Positions 47,768-56,935 of a stretch of DNA of 64,000 nt are shown piece after piece (position 1 is the first letter of the stretch; each line of letters begins with the position of its first letter). The stretch is from contig NZ_VWVV01000010.1 of NCBI RefSeq assembly GCF_009830945.1, positions 1-64,000 of the forward strand, written 5' to 3'. Below the pieces are notes generated by a model. The model had not been told where the DNA came from. It ran no database searches and saw only the letters and a list, made by a program, of their open reading frames with translations. The stretch comes from Nocardiopsis sp. FR4. GTDB taxonomy: Bacteria; Actinomycetota; Actinomycetes; Streptosporangiales; Streptosporangiaceae. The translations under genes were made by a program, and so were the position numbers.

Positions 47768-49056
47768 GAGGCGAACTCCATGTGCTCGGTGGGGGAGGTC
47801 GTGGACGCGCACAGCACGCTGACCAGGCGGAAGGCCCGGAAGCGGGAGTCGGTGGCCTCGCGGTCCCGGTGGACGAGGCCCCGGGTGATGAGCGAGGCCA
47901 GGGCGCGGCCGCAGTCGGTGAGGGACAGACCCGTGGCCTGGGCGATTCCGGCGGCGGTCTCCCCGAGGGGGGACTCGCACAGCAGACGCAGGATCGCGGT
48001 CTGTTCGGGCGGGTTCTGCCGCAGCGCGAGGGAGAACCCGTCGCCGATGTCGGCACCCGTCCCGGAGAGCGGGGCCAGCAGGGGGAGCGGGTCCTCCCCC
48101 AGGCAGGACAGGAGGGTGGCCGTGTCGTACACGGCGGACCAGGTGGAGACAGCCGCGAGCGCGCCGGGGAGGTGGTCGACCAGGCCGCAGATCCGGGCGA
48201 GCACGCCGTCGTCCGCCCCGTTCGGTGCGGCCAGGGGGGCGGTCTCGTCCATGCTGGCGCGCAGGATCTCGACGGCGTCCCCGGTCGGCGGGGGGTCCAG
48301 GAGGAAGACCCGCTCGTCCGCGAGCCCGTGGGAGCCGCGGGACGTGGCGAGGATGCGCAGGTTGGGGCATACGGACAGCAGGTCCGCTACCGGCTGCGGG
48401 GACAGGGGGCCCGGGCGCGGGTCGTCCAGGACCAGCAGGACGGGCTCGTCGCCCACGGAGTCCGCCAGGGCGTCCAGGGGCCCGGTGTCCTCTCCGGTGC
48501 CGTAGAGGGCGTCGACGACGGGCCCGGGCAGGTCGACGGCGCTCCGGTCGGGTTCGTGGGCGAGGAAACCGTGGGAGGAGGCGGTGGTCCACAGGACGGG
48601 CAGGTCGAGTTCGCGGTGCAGGCGCACCGCTGCCTCGACCGCCAAACGGCTCTTGCCCGTCCCCGGAGCGCCGACGAGGGCGGTGATCCTGTGCGCGGTG
48701 GCGGACAGGCCCTCGGTGAGGGAACGCAGTTCGCCGTGTCGGCCGATGAGCGGCGTGCGGGGGACGGGTGGCGCGGTGGCCGATCCGGACCGCCCCGCCC
48801 TGAGCCGGGACCGGCCCGGTCTCCTGCCGGCCGCGTCCTCCAGACAGACGCGGTCGCGGTCGTTGAGGTGGAGCCCGTCGGCGAGCAGGCGTACGGTGTC
48901 CCTGCGCGGCTGGCGTGCGCGGCCGTGCTCCAGGTCCCGGATCGCGCGAACGCTGATGGTGGAGAAGTCGGCCAGCTCCTGCTGGGTCAGCTCAGCTCTG
49001 AGGCGGTACCTGAGGAGTAGGTGGCCGAAGGACTGCGGTTCTTCCTGGGATTCCAT
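47764..49056 (-). CDS. XRE-HTH regulator with NB-ARC-like ATPase domain
   Basis: The 430-residue protein starts with an XRE helix-turn-helix (LLLRYRLRAELTQQELADFS, TISVRAIRDLEHGRARQP), followed by a P-loop domain with VGAPGTGKSRLAVEAAVR near residue 140 and VLLVLDDPR (Walker B-like). The rest resembles the winged-helix part of NB-ARC/AfsR-like regulators. It is translationally coupled to the lyase gene and is therefore the probable pathway-specific regulator of the 46-29 kb operon. It is divergent from a small secreted peptide gene. Confidence 0.83.
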   Translation of the reverse strand: MESQEEPQSFGHLLLRYRLRAELTQQELADFSTISVRAIRDLEHGRARQPRRDTVRLLADGLHLNDRDRVCLEDAAGRRPGRSRLRAGRSGSATAPPVPRTPLIGRHGELRSLTEGLSATAHRITALVGAPGTGKSRLAVEAAVRLHRELDLPVLWTTASSHGFLAHEPDRSAVDLPGPVVDALYGTGEDTGPLDALADSVGDEPVLLVLDDPRPGPLSPQPVADLLSVCPNLRILATSRGSHGLADERVFLLDPPPTGDAVEILRASMDETAPLAAPNGADDGVLARICGLVDHLPGALAAVSTWSAVYDTATLLSCLGEDPLPLLAPLSGTGADIGDGFSLALRQNPPEQTAILRLLCESPLGETAAGIAQATGLSLTDCGRALASLITRGLVHRDREATDSRFRAFRLVSVLCASTTSPTEHMEFAS

Positions 49057-49373
49057 GTTCCACGACGACCTTTCACGGCGCTCTCTCGGACGGAGCACCA
49101 CCATCGGGGACACGGCTATCCCAGGCGTATTGCCCGGGCTACCGGCACCGGGGGCACCCCGCCGGGCTCCCCCCGGGCGGAGCGGGAGCGCCCTGAACAG
49201 GTGCGCGGGGAGGCGGTGGCCGCCGGCGCGGCCGGGGGCGGGCCCGGCCTCCGGCGGAACCGCTATCCCGGGCCCGACCGGATCGCGATAGTACGGCGAT
49301 AAAGCCGGGACAGGAGCGATTTCTACGGTGTGGACGCACCTCGACGAGAGGCCCACCACAACAGGAGGTTCCC
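49057..49373. other. divergent promoter region, regulator versus secreted peptide
   Basis: This stretch of 317 bases has no convincing gene. It must hold promoters for the regulator (minus) and the peptide gene (plus). Two copies of a GCTATCCC(A/G)GG element, near 49113 and 49262, are possible binding sites. GCGATA occurs twice just upstream of the peptide gene. Confidence 0.4.
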
Positions 49374-49532
49374 ATGCGGGTCCGCACCGTGATCCTGACC
49401 GTCGCCGCCGCCTTCACCCTCGCCTCCCTGGCGTCCTCCCCCGCCCTGGCCGACGACGGGGACGGCAGCAAGCCGCCCCTCCCCTGCGAGGCGCCCCTCG
49501 TGTGCACCGACAGCGGCAACTGGCCCAAGTAG
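49374..49532 (+). CDS. short secreted two-cysteine peptide
   Basis: A 52-residue product: basic start MRVRTVILTV, a hydrophobic core AAAFTLASLASSPALA and a signal-peptidase-like ALA-DD site, leaving a 26-residue acidic-to-neutral peptide ending CEAPLVCTDSGNWPK. Two Cys residues six apart could make a disulfide. ACAGGAGG lies five bases before the ATG, a very strong binding site. It runs against the other genes and ends 20 bases from the SARP stop. It may be a secreted signal, a small structural peptide or a remnant; I recognise no family. Confidence 0.65.
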   Translation: MRVRTVILTVAAAFTLASLASSPALADDGDGSKPPLPCEAPLVCTDSGNWPK

Positions 49533-49551
49533 CCGGGTGCGCGGTTCCGGA

Positions 49552-52410
49552 TCAGGCTCCCCGGCGTCCGTGCCCGGCGAAGGCCGGATCGGTGCGGACC
49601 ACCAGCGCGTCGAGGGCGAACCGGACCTGGTCGACGCCGTCCCGGTCGCCCAACCGCTCCCACAGCTCCATCGCCCGCTCCATCGACGCACGTGCCGGGC
49701 CCGGCTCCCCCAGCTCCGCCTGGGCCCGGCCGAGGCCGAACCTGAGCAGCGCCTCACCGACCGGGTCACCCGGATGGGCGATGCGTTCCAAGGCGCCGTG
49801 GAACCGCCCGCGCGCGCTCGCGTACTCGGCCCGCGCCATGTCGCGCCTGGCCATCTGGTACAGCACCTGGGCCTGGGCCCGGGGATCACCCGACTCCTCC
49901 GTGCACCGCAGCGCACGCTCCAGGAACACCGTCCCCTCACCGTGCTCGCCCACCTCGACGCCCATGCGCCCCAGGAGGATCAGCGGACGCCACATGGCAC
50001 TGGATTCCCCCGTCCCCGCGAAATCTTCCAGAGCGGTCTCGCACAGCTCGCGTGCGGACTCCGCGTCACCGCGTCCGTAGGCCGCGTCGGCCATCCAGGC
50101 CCGGCACAGTCCCTGGCCGAACCGTTCGCCGACCTCGGTGAACCCGGCGAACGACGCGGCCAGCGCCGCCTCGGCCTCCTCGGCCCTGCGGTCGTTGCTC
50201 ATCAGCAGGGAGGTCGCGAAGTCCATGGCCGCCGTTCCGCGCCGGTTGCCCGCGTCCCGGACAGCCCTGGAGGCCACTCCCAGGACCTCTCCGAACTCGT
50301 CGAAATAGCCCCGTCTCTCCGCGTACACGCAGAACTGCGAGGTCAGCTCCCAGCACTCCTCGTCCAGCCCGGCACGCGCGGCCTGGGTGATGGCGGCCAG
50401 CAGGTTGGCCCGCTCGCGGTCGATCCACTGATGGGGGTTGGCCAGCAGCCGGTCGGTGTAGGCCCCCGGAGGACGCCAGCGCGCACCATCGCCCCGGACC
50501 CGGAGCAGGTTGGTGCCGAGTATCCGCTTGTTGGCTTCGTCCAGCAGGTACAGCCACCCCCCGACCAGCCGCCGGACCTCGTCCCGGTTGTGGAGTCCGT
50601 CCGCACGGGCCTTCTCCCGGGCGTATTCGCGCACTAAATCGTGGAAGCGGTACACCGGTTCGCCCGCGGGGTCGATCCCGGTGGCGTCGAGCATGTGCGC
50701 GTCGACCAACGGCTCGGACAGGTCGGCGGGGAAGGGCCGGTCGTCGCCCAGCAGGGCTCCGGCCGCCCACGCCGGGACGGTCGGTCCCTCCACCGCCCCC
50801 AGCAGGCCGAAGACGCGCGCGGCGTCCCCGTCCAGACCGTCGTAGGTCAGCGACAGGCTGGCCCGGACCGTCATGTCGCCGTGCGCCAGCTCGTCGAGCC
50901 GGTGGCGCTCGTCGGACAGCCGTGTCACCATCGCCGCCAGCGTCCAGTGCGGCCGGGCCGCCAGACGGGCCGCCACGATCCGCAGGGCCAGGGGGAGGCG
51001 CCCCACCGCACGGACCAGGACGCGCGCCGCCTCGGGTTCGCGCTCCACGCGGTCGGCGCCGACCACCCGGGACAGCAGCGCCACGGCGGCCGCGTCGTCG
51101 AGGATGCCGAGGTCGATGCGGCGGGCTCCGGGCAGGCCGGTCAACCGCGCCCGAGAGGTGATCAGGACACCGCACCCGCTCCCCGCGGGGATCAGCGGCG
51201 CCACCTGGGCCTCCGTCGCGGCGTCGTCGAGGACCAGGAGGATCCGCCGCGACGCCATCAGGCCCCGGTACATCGCCGCCCGTTCGTCCAGGTCGTCGGG
51301 GACGGCCTGCCCGGGCACCCCGAACGCGCGCAGGAACCGACCCAGCACGCTCAACGGGGCCAGCGGTGCCTCCTGTGTTCCGCGCAGGTCGCAGTAGAGC
51401 TGTCCGTCGGGGAAGTGCTCGTCGGCCAGAAGGTGCGCGGTGTGCACGGCGGTGGCGCTCTTGCCGACGCCGGGGCGTCCCAGCAGCACCGCTATACCGA
51501 CCTTCTCGGTGTCGGTGAGCAGGGTGTCGGTGATGGCGGCCACGGAGTCGGGACGGCCCACGAAGTCCGCCGCGGACGTGGGCAGCTGGAAGAGCGCCGT
51601 GGTGTGCGCGGGCGCCGCGGCCGGAGCCGGGGCCGACCGCTCCGGACGGTCGTGCTCGGCCGCGGCCGTTCCGGGCAGGGGGGTGTCCCTCCCCGGGAGG
51701 TCCAGCGACGGGTCGGCGTTGAGGATGCCGGTCTCCAGGGAGCGCAGCTCCGCTCCCGGCTCCAGGCCCAGTTCGTCGATGAACAGATCGCGTCCGGCCC
51801 GGTAGACCCGGAGCGCCTCGGCCTGGCGGCCCGACCGGTACAGGGCGAGCATGAGCTGCGCCCGCAACCGTTCGCGCAGCGGGTACCGCTCCACGAGGGA
51901 GGGGATCTCCCCGACCAGCCGGGCGTGGCGGCCCAGCGCCAGGTCGATGTCCAGGTAGGACTCGATCGCGTCCACCCGGTCCTCGTCCAGCCGGACGGCC
52001 TTGCTCCGGAGCACGTCGGCGTCGACTCCCGAGAGCGCCGACCCCCTCCAGAGCCCGACCCCCTCACGCAGTCGGGAGGAGGCGTCCTCCGCACGACCCT
52101 CCCGCACCAGGATCTCGGCGTCGCGCACCGCCGCGTGGAAGAGGTGGAGGTCGACGGCCTCGGGGTCGACCCGGAGCACGTAGCCGGGCGGCCGGGTGTC
52201 GATGACCGCACCTGTGGGGCCCAGGAGACGGCGCAACCGGGACACGCAGATCTGCACCTGGGTCCGCGCGGTCTCGGGGGGCTCGTGTGCCCAGACCGCG
52301 TCCACCAGGTAGTCGGTGGACACCACCCGGTTGAGCTGCAGCAGCAACGCGGCCAGAACGACCTGCTGGCGGCCCGGCGGCACGCGGACCGGCCCCTGGT
52401 CGACGTGCAC
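49552..52410 (-). CDS. AfsR-like SARP transcriptional regulator
   Basis: The product is at least 952 residues: a winged-helix DNA-binding domain (VPPGRQQVVLAALLLQLNRV), the BTAD domain (DLHLFHAAVRDAEILVREGR), an NB-ARC ATPase with LLGRPGVGKSATAVHTAHLL near 327 and ILLVLDDAATEAQ, and a C-terminal TPR region. Such SARPs activate antibiotic clusters. A TTA codon at 50635-50637 puts it under bldA-type control. The conserved first strand (FRLLGPVEV) is upstream of the GTG at 52410 but has no start in frame; adding one T to the TTTT run near 52435 would join it to the ATG at 52448. It lies next to the NRPS cluster regulator. Confidence 0.9.
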   Translation of the reverse strand: MHVDQGPVRVPPGRQQVVLAALLLQLNRVVSTDYLVDAVWAHEPPETARTQVQICVSRLRRLLGPTGAVIDTRPPGYVLRVDPEAVDLHLFHAAVRDAEILVREGRAEDASSRLREGVGLWRGSALSGVDADVLRSKAVRLDEDRVDAIESYLDIDLALGRHARLVGEIPSLVERYPLRERLRAQLMLALYRSGRQAEALRVYRAGRDLFIDELGLEPGAELRSLETGILNADPSLDLPGRDTPLPGTAAAEHDRPERSAPAPAAAPAHTTALFQLPTSAADFVGRPDSVAAITDTLLTDTEKVGIAVLLGRPGVGKSATAVHTAHLLADEHFPDGQLYCDLRGTQEAPLAPLSVLGRFLRAFGVPGQAVPDDLDERAAMYRGLMASRRILLVLDDAATEAQVAPLIPAGSGCGVLITSRARLTGLPGARRIDLGILDDAAAVALLSRVVGADRVEREPEAARVLVRAVGRLPLALRIVAARLAARPHWTLAAMVTRLSDERHRLDELAHGDMTVRASLSLTYDGLDGDAARVFGLLGAVEGPTVPAWAAGALLGDDRPFPADLSEPLVDAHMLDATGIDPAGEPVYRFHDLVREYAREKARADGLHNRDEVRRLVGGWLYLLDEANKRILGTNLLRVRGDGARWRPPGAYTDRLLANPHQWIDRERANLLAAITQAARAGLDEECWELTSQFCVYAERRGYFDEFGEVLGVASRAVRDAGNRRGTAAMDFATSLLMSNDRRAEEAEAALAASFAGFTEVGERFGQGLCRAWMADAAYGRGDAESARELCETALEDFAGTGESSAMWRPLILLGRMGVEVGEHGEGTVFLERALRCTEESGDPRAQAQVLYQMARRDMARAEYASARGRFHGALERIAHPGDPVGEALLRFGLGRAQAELGEPGPARASMERAMELWERLGDRDGVDQVRFALDALVVRTDPAFAGHGRRGA

Positions 52411-52658
52411 CTCGACCGGCCCCAGCAGCCGAAAATGAACAGCTCCATTCTCGCACTCAGTGCCATGGCGCGTACTTATCGTGACACCCCATTTTCATTA
52501 CAAAGACAGGAGGGCTCACCCCACAGGCGACTTATATCACAGGCAATGGGCGAATGGAGTTCACAAATGGGCTTCTTTTAATGGGTGATAGCGGCGCGAT
52601 AGCCGCCGGATTCCCCCCTGCCCCACCCTGGGCTCCCAGAACACAGGAGGATTCCACC

Positions 52659-53054
52659 ATGTTTTCCCAGACCGGAGGGGCATACCTCACGCCCAGTGAG
52701 GCCGTCGCCACGATCGGGGCGGAGCACGTCCGCCTCTCGTACCACTACCTCGACCGCGCGGACATGGACGGGTACGCGTCCCTGCTGGACCCCGAGACAC
52801 GTTTCCGGTACCCCGGCCAGCCGGTCTCCCGGGGCCCGGCCCAGGTCTCGGCCCTGATGGAGCGGTCCTCCTACACACTGGGGCGGCATTCCATATTCAA
52901 GATGGTCTCAGGGGGTGACACGGTCGCGGCGATAGGCCGGTTCACATGCGAAGGCGAGCAGCCGGGAAACAATAGAGAAACAGAATTCGTGGACGTCTTC
53001 ACCCTGTCCGAGCACGGTCTGTTATTGTCGTGCCGCAGATTCCACGGGACCTAG
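52659..53054 (+). CDS. SnoaL-like / NTF2-fold protein with TTA codon
   Basis: The 131-residue protein shows the NTF2-like pattern: LSYHYLDRADMDGYASLLDP, ETRFRYPGQPVSRGPAQV and a string of strands ending SCRRFHGT. Relatives in clusters act on intermediates or have unknown roles. ACAGGAGG stands eight bases upstream of the ATG; a longer frame from 52554 has no such site. A TTA codon at 53022 suggests late, bldA-dependent translation, like the SARP. It diverges from the SARP gene and shares its AT-rich promoter region. Confidence 0.8.
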   Translation: MFSQTGGAYLTPSEAVATIGAEHVRLSYHYLDRADMDGYASLLDPETRFRYPGQPVSRGPAQVSALMERSSYTLGRHSIFKMVSGGDTVAAIGRFTCEGEQPGNNRETEFVDVFTLSEHGLLLSCRRFHGT

Positions 53055-53173
53055 GGGCGGGGGACCCGGGCCACGATCACCGGTGGCGGTTCCGCTCCCG
53101 GGGCCGCCCGGTGCGGTTCCGGGTCCTCACCCCGGCTGGAGGAGTGCATGGGTGCCTTTCTGGACGCCGCACG

Positions 53174-56100
53174 GTGGCGTTCCTGGAGCGCGACGACGCC
53201 TTCGACGGCTACCACGCCGAGGTGGAACGCCTGGTCGCGGACGCCGAGGGCATAGGGGCGGTCAGCGCCGCGGCGGCGATCGGCGAGCGGGTCGCCGAGC
53301 GGGCCGAGGGCCTGCAGGCGGTCACCGAGGTCGTGGGTTCGCTGGACATCGGGGACGCCCGGGTGCGCACCCGGGTCCTGGAGCGGATCAGCGAGGTGCT
53401 GGCCGGGGTCAACCGGGCCCGCGCCACGCTGGAGACCCGGCGCCGGGAACTGCTGGCCCGGGAGGGCCGGACGGAGTTCGCGGCCGAGTTCGCCCTGCTC
53501 GGGCAGGCGATCACGGGGGCGCTGGCCGCCGCCGACACCCCGGAGCGGTGCGACGAGCAGCTGGGGCGGATCATGCTCCAGCTGGAGAACCTGGAGTCGC
53601 GCTTCGCCGAGTTCGACGACTTCCTCTCGGAGCTGGCGGACAAGCGCGAGGACGTCTACGAGGCCTTCTCCACCCGCAAGCAGGGGCTGGTGGGCGAGCG
53701 GGCGCGGCGGGCCGACCGCCTGGCCTCCTCGGCCGCGCGCGTGCTGGAGGGCGTGCACCGGCGGGTCGCCGCGCTCGGCGCCCTGGAGGACGTCAACACC
53801 TACTTCGCCTCGGACGCGATGGTGGTGCGGCTGCGCCGGACCGTCGAGGAGATGCGCGAGCTCGGCGACACCGTCCGGGCCGAGGAGCTGGAGGGCCAGA
53901 TCCTGGCCGCCCGGCAGGAGGCGGGGCGGGCCCTGCGGGACCGCGCCGACCTGTTCGAGGGCGGCGAGGGCGGCGAGACGATCCGCCTGGGCAGGCACCG
54001 GTTCGCGGTCAACACGCAGCCGATCGACCTGACCCTGACCCCGCACGGCGGTCGGATGTCGGTGGCCGTCACCGGCACCGACTTCCGGGCCCCGGTCACC
54101 GACGAGGGGTTCGAGGGCACCCGCCGCCTGTGGGACCGGGTGCTGGTGTCGGAGAGCCCGCGGGTGTACCGGGCCGAGTACCTGGCGGCGTCGGTGCTGG
54201 CCGCGGCCGAGGAGGGCGCGGAGGGGCTGACCCCGGAGCGCCTGCGCGAGGCGGAGGTGGGCGCCGAGGACGGGTCCTCCCTGCTGGCGCTCGTGCGCGG
54301 GGTCGCCGAGTCCCGCTACGACGAGGGCTACGAGCGGGGCGTGCACGACCACGACGCCGCGCGGATCCTGTCGGCGCTGCTGCGGCTGCGCACCGGTGCC
54401 GGGCTGCTGCGCTACCCGGGCGGGACGCGGGCGGCGGCCCAGCTGTTCTGGGCCTTCGGCACCACCAAGGAGCAGCGCTCGGCGTGGAGCACCCGGGCGG
54501 GCTCGCTGGCGCGGGCCCGTGAGGTGTTCGGGGTGCGCGGCTCCTCGGCTGTGGACGGGCTGCGCGCGGAGCTGGCCGCCGGGGTGGACGGGTTCCTCAT
54601 CGGGACCGGTCTACACCAGGACGCCGACCTGGACCTGGTCGGCGAGTACCTGTTCGAGGAGATCGCCGAGCGGAGGCCCGGCGGGCGGGGCTTCGTGTCC
54701 GGTTCGGGGGCGCGCGCGCTGCTGGACCGGTTCCACCGCGCCCTGGGCAGTGCCCGGGAGACCACGCGCAAGGCCTTCGAGGAGGACCTGCGCGCCCTGG
54801 ACGGGGACCTTCCGGCGCGCCACCAGCTGGTGGCGGCCTGGTTGGAGGCGTTCGCGACCACCCTGGAGGACGTGGACCCGGGGGACCTGCCCGAGGCCGC
54901 GGCGATCGAGCTGACCGGAGGCGCCCTGGACCGGTACGAGTCCTCGGCGGCGGTGAGCGCGAGGGTGGAGGGGCTGCTGGGATCGCACCCGCGCGTGCGC
55001 GAACGGTCGCTGGAGCTGCGCCTGGACGAGTTCCTGGCGCGCACCCGCCGGTTCCGGCTGGAGGACGTGCCCGCCTACCGGGACTTCCAGCGGCGGCGCA
55101 ACGCGCTGGTGGCCGCCGAGCGCGAGCGCCTGCGGCTGGAGGAGTACCGGCCCAAGGTGATGAGCGGCTTCGTGCGCAACCGGCTGCTGGACGAGGCCTA
55201 CCTGCCGCTGATCGGCGACAACCTGGCCAAGCAGCTGAGCGCGGCCGGGGACGGCAAGCGCACCGACCAGAGCGGGCTGCTGCTCATCTCCCCGCCCGGG
55301 TACGGCAAGACCACGCTCATGGAGTACGTGGCCAGCCGCCTGGGGCTGGTGTTCGTGAAGGTCAACGGGCCAGCGCTGGGGCACGCGGTGACCTCTCTGG
55401 ACCCCGCCGAGGCGCCGGACGCCACCTCCCGGCAGGAGGTCGAGAAGATCTCCTTCGCCCTGGAGGCGGGGAGCAACACGATGCTGTACCTGGACGACAT
55501 CCAGCACACGAACCCCGAGCTGCTCCAGAAGTTCATCTCCCTGTGCGACGGCCAGCGCCGCATGGAGGGCGTGTGGAACGGGCGCACCCGGACCTACGAC
55601 CTGCGGGGCAAGCGGTTCGCGGTGTGCATGGCCGGAAACCCCTACACCGAGCGGGGCAAGCGGTTCCGGATCCCGGACATGCTGGCCAACCGGGCCGACG
55701 TGTACAACCTGGGTGACGTGCTCTCGGGGAAGGAGGAGCTGTTCGCGCTGAGCTACGTCGAGAACGCGCTCACCTCGAACCCGACCCTGGCGCCGCTGTC
55801 CACCCGGGACCGGGAGGACGTGTACCTGTTCGTGCGCATGGCCCGGGGGGACGACTCGGCGGGCACGGACCGGCTCGCCCACCCCTACTCGGCGGCCGAG
55901 GTGGAGCGGATCGTGTCGGTGCTGCGCAAGCTGCTGCGGGTGCAGGAGGTGGTGCTGGCCAACAACCAGGCCTACATCGCCTCGGCCGCGCAGTCGGAGG
56001 ACGCGCGCACCGAGCCGCCGTTCCAGCTGCAGGGCTCGTACCGGAACATGAACCGGATGGCGGAGAGAATCGTGCCGGTCATGAACGACGCCGAGGTGGA

Positions 56101-56368
56101 GGCCGTGATCGACGACCACTACCTGGGCGAGGCGCAGACCCTGGCCTCGGGCGCGGAGGCGAACCTGCTCAAGCTCGCGGAGCTGCGCGGGGTGATGACC
56201 CCCGAGCAGGAGGCCCGCTGGGCGGAGGTCCGGGCGGCCTTCCGCCGGAGCCGTGCGCTGGGCGGCGCCGAGGACGACCCGGTGACCGGGGCCATCGGCG
56301 CGATGGGGCTGCTCGCCGACCGCGTGGGCGAGATCAGCGGCGCGATCGAGCGGACCCGGGAGGGGTGA
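53174..56368 (+). CDS. AAA+ DNA repair-type ATPase, apparently missing its N-terminus
   Basis: At least 1064 residues. The frame from GTG 53174 onward (VAFLERDDAFDGYHAEVERL) matches the middle and C-terminal part of the large actinobacterial 'DNA repair ATPase', with coiled coils at 60-260 and an AAA domain with LLLISPPGYGKTTLMEYVAS near 700 and NTMLYLDDIQH near 767. Full-length proteins I recall are 1600 or more residues, with a beta-rich N-terminal part that is missing here. Upstream sequence in frame (53030-53173) is unlike the family. No strong binding site precedes the GTG. It is probably a 5'-truncated gene at the NRPS cluster edge. Confidence 0.65.
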   Translation: MAFLERDDAFDGYHAEVERLVADAEGIGAVSAAAAIGERVAERAEGLQAVTEVVGSLDIGDARVRTRVLERISEVLAGVNRARATLETRRRELLAREGRTEFAAEFALLGQAITGALAAADTPERCDEQLGRIMLQLENLESRFAEFDDFLSELADKREDVYEAFSTRKQGLVGERARRADRLASSAARVLEGVHRRVAALGALEDVNTYFASDAMVVRLRRTVEEMRELGDTVRAEELEGQILAARQEAGRALRDRADLFEGGEGGETIRLGRHRFAVNTQPIDLTLTPHGGRMSVAVTGTDFRAPVTDEGFEGTRRLWDRVLVSESPRVYRAEYLAASVLAAAEEGAEGLTPERLREAEVGAEDGSSLLALVRGVAESRYDEGYERGVHDHDAARILSALLRLRTGAGLLRYPGGTRAAAQLFWAFGTTKEQRSAWSTRAGSLARAREVFGVRGSSAVDGLRAELAAGVDGFLIGTGLHQDADLDLVGEYLFEEIAERRPGGRGFVSGSGARALLDRFHRALGSARETTRKAFEEDLRALDGDLPARHQLVAAWLEAFATTLEDVDPGDLPEAAAIELTGGALDRYESSAAVSARVEGLLGSHPRVRERSLELRLDEFLARTRRFRLEDVPAYRDFQRRRNALVAAERERLRLEEYRPKVMSGFVRNRLLDEAYLPLIGDNLAKQLSAAGDGKRTDQSGLLLISPPGYGKTTLMEYVASRLGLVFVKVNGPALGHAVTSLDPAEAPDATSRQEVEKISFALEAGSNTMLYLDDIQHTNPELLQKFISLCDGQRRMEGVWNGRTRTYDLRGKRFAVCMAGNPYTERGKRFRIPDMLANRADVYNLGDVLSGKEELFALSYVENALTSNPTLAPLSTRDREDVYLFVRMARGDDSAGTDRLAHPYSAAEVERIVSVLRKLLRVQEVVLANNQAYIASAAQSEDARTEPPFQLQGSYRNMNRMAERIVPVMNDAEVEAVIDDHYLGEAQTLASGAEANLLKLAELRGVMTPEQEARWAEVRAAFRRSRALGGAEDDPVTGAIGAMGLLADRVGEISGAIERTREG

Positions 56369-56608
56369 GGCCGCGTCCCCGGTCCGCCCGGTGGGCCGCC
56401 GTCCTGCGGAGCGGCGGCCCACCGCCGCTCCGCGGTCCCGCGTGCCGCCCCGGGCCCCGTTCCCGAAGGCGTCCGTGTAACGCGGGGCGTAACTGGCGGC
56501 CACAGCTGAGAAAAGTATCAATACAACCTCTATCGACCTCGTTCGGCGCATGTTATTTTCTTCCCGCCCGGGGGAACCAGCATGAAACCAACGAGCGAAG
56601 AGGCACAC

Positions 56609-56791
56609 ATGCCCCATTCGATGGCACCCGACATCGACCTGCCGGAGCTGGATTTCGACGACATGGAGGTCATGAGCGTCCGCGAGGCCGTGGCGGTACC
56701 GGAAACCGGTGCCACAAGCGGATCCAGCAGCTGCACCTCCACGTCCTGCTGCGGCTCCAGCAGCTGCTGCTCGGGCGGCTCCTGCGGCTGA
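56609..56791 (+). CDS. thiopeptide-type RiPP precursor 1
   Basis: A 60-residue precursor. The acidic leader (IDLPELDFDDMEVMSVREAV, then AVPETGAT) resembles that of the thiopeptide lactazole, where cleavage follows a similar PENGA motif. The C-terminal SGSSSCTSTSCCGSSSCC then SGGSCG is almost only Ser, Cys, Thr and Gly, ideal for azoles and dehydroalanines. The ATG at 56609 is chosen because it gives the same length as precursor 2; a start at 56582 is possible. Transporter and modifying enzymes follow. Confidence 0.88.
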   Translation: MPHSMAPDIDLPELDFDDMEVMSVREAVAVPETGATSGSSSCTSTSCCGSSSCCSGGSCG

Positions 56792-56845
56792 GGCAGACCC
56801 TGCTTCATCCCCCTGAAAACCTCATCCAAACCCTCTTTCCAACAA

Positions 56846-56875
56846 TTCACGCAACGGCACCGATCAAAGCGTGAA
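56846..56875. promoter_or_regulatory. inverted repeat between precursor genes
   Basis: TTCACGC and GCGTGAA flank 16 bases in the AT-rich gap between the two precursor genes. It may be an operator or a processing hairpin setting the amounts of the two peptides. Confidence 0.35.
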
Positions 56876-56935
56876 CTGTTTTCGCGTGCCCGCGTGAAGG
56901 CGCGTACATCCCCTGAACCAGAAGAAGGTGTTGTC

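Noticed and set aside
46187..52581. Plus-strand frames of 772, 412, 366 and 646 codons opposite the lyase, regulator and SARP genes
   Set aside because: No recognisable domains, composition of shadows, and no binding sites at their starts.
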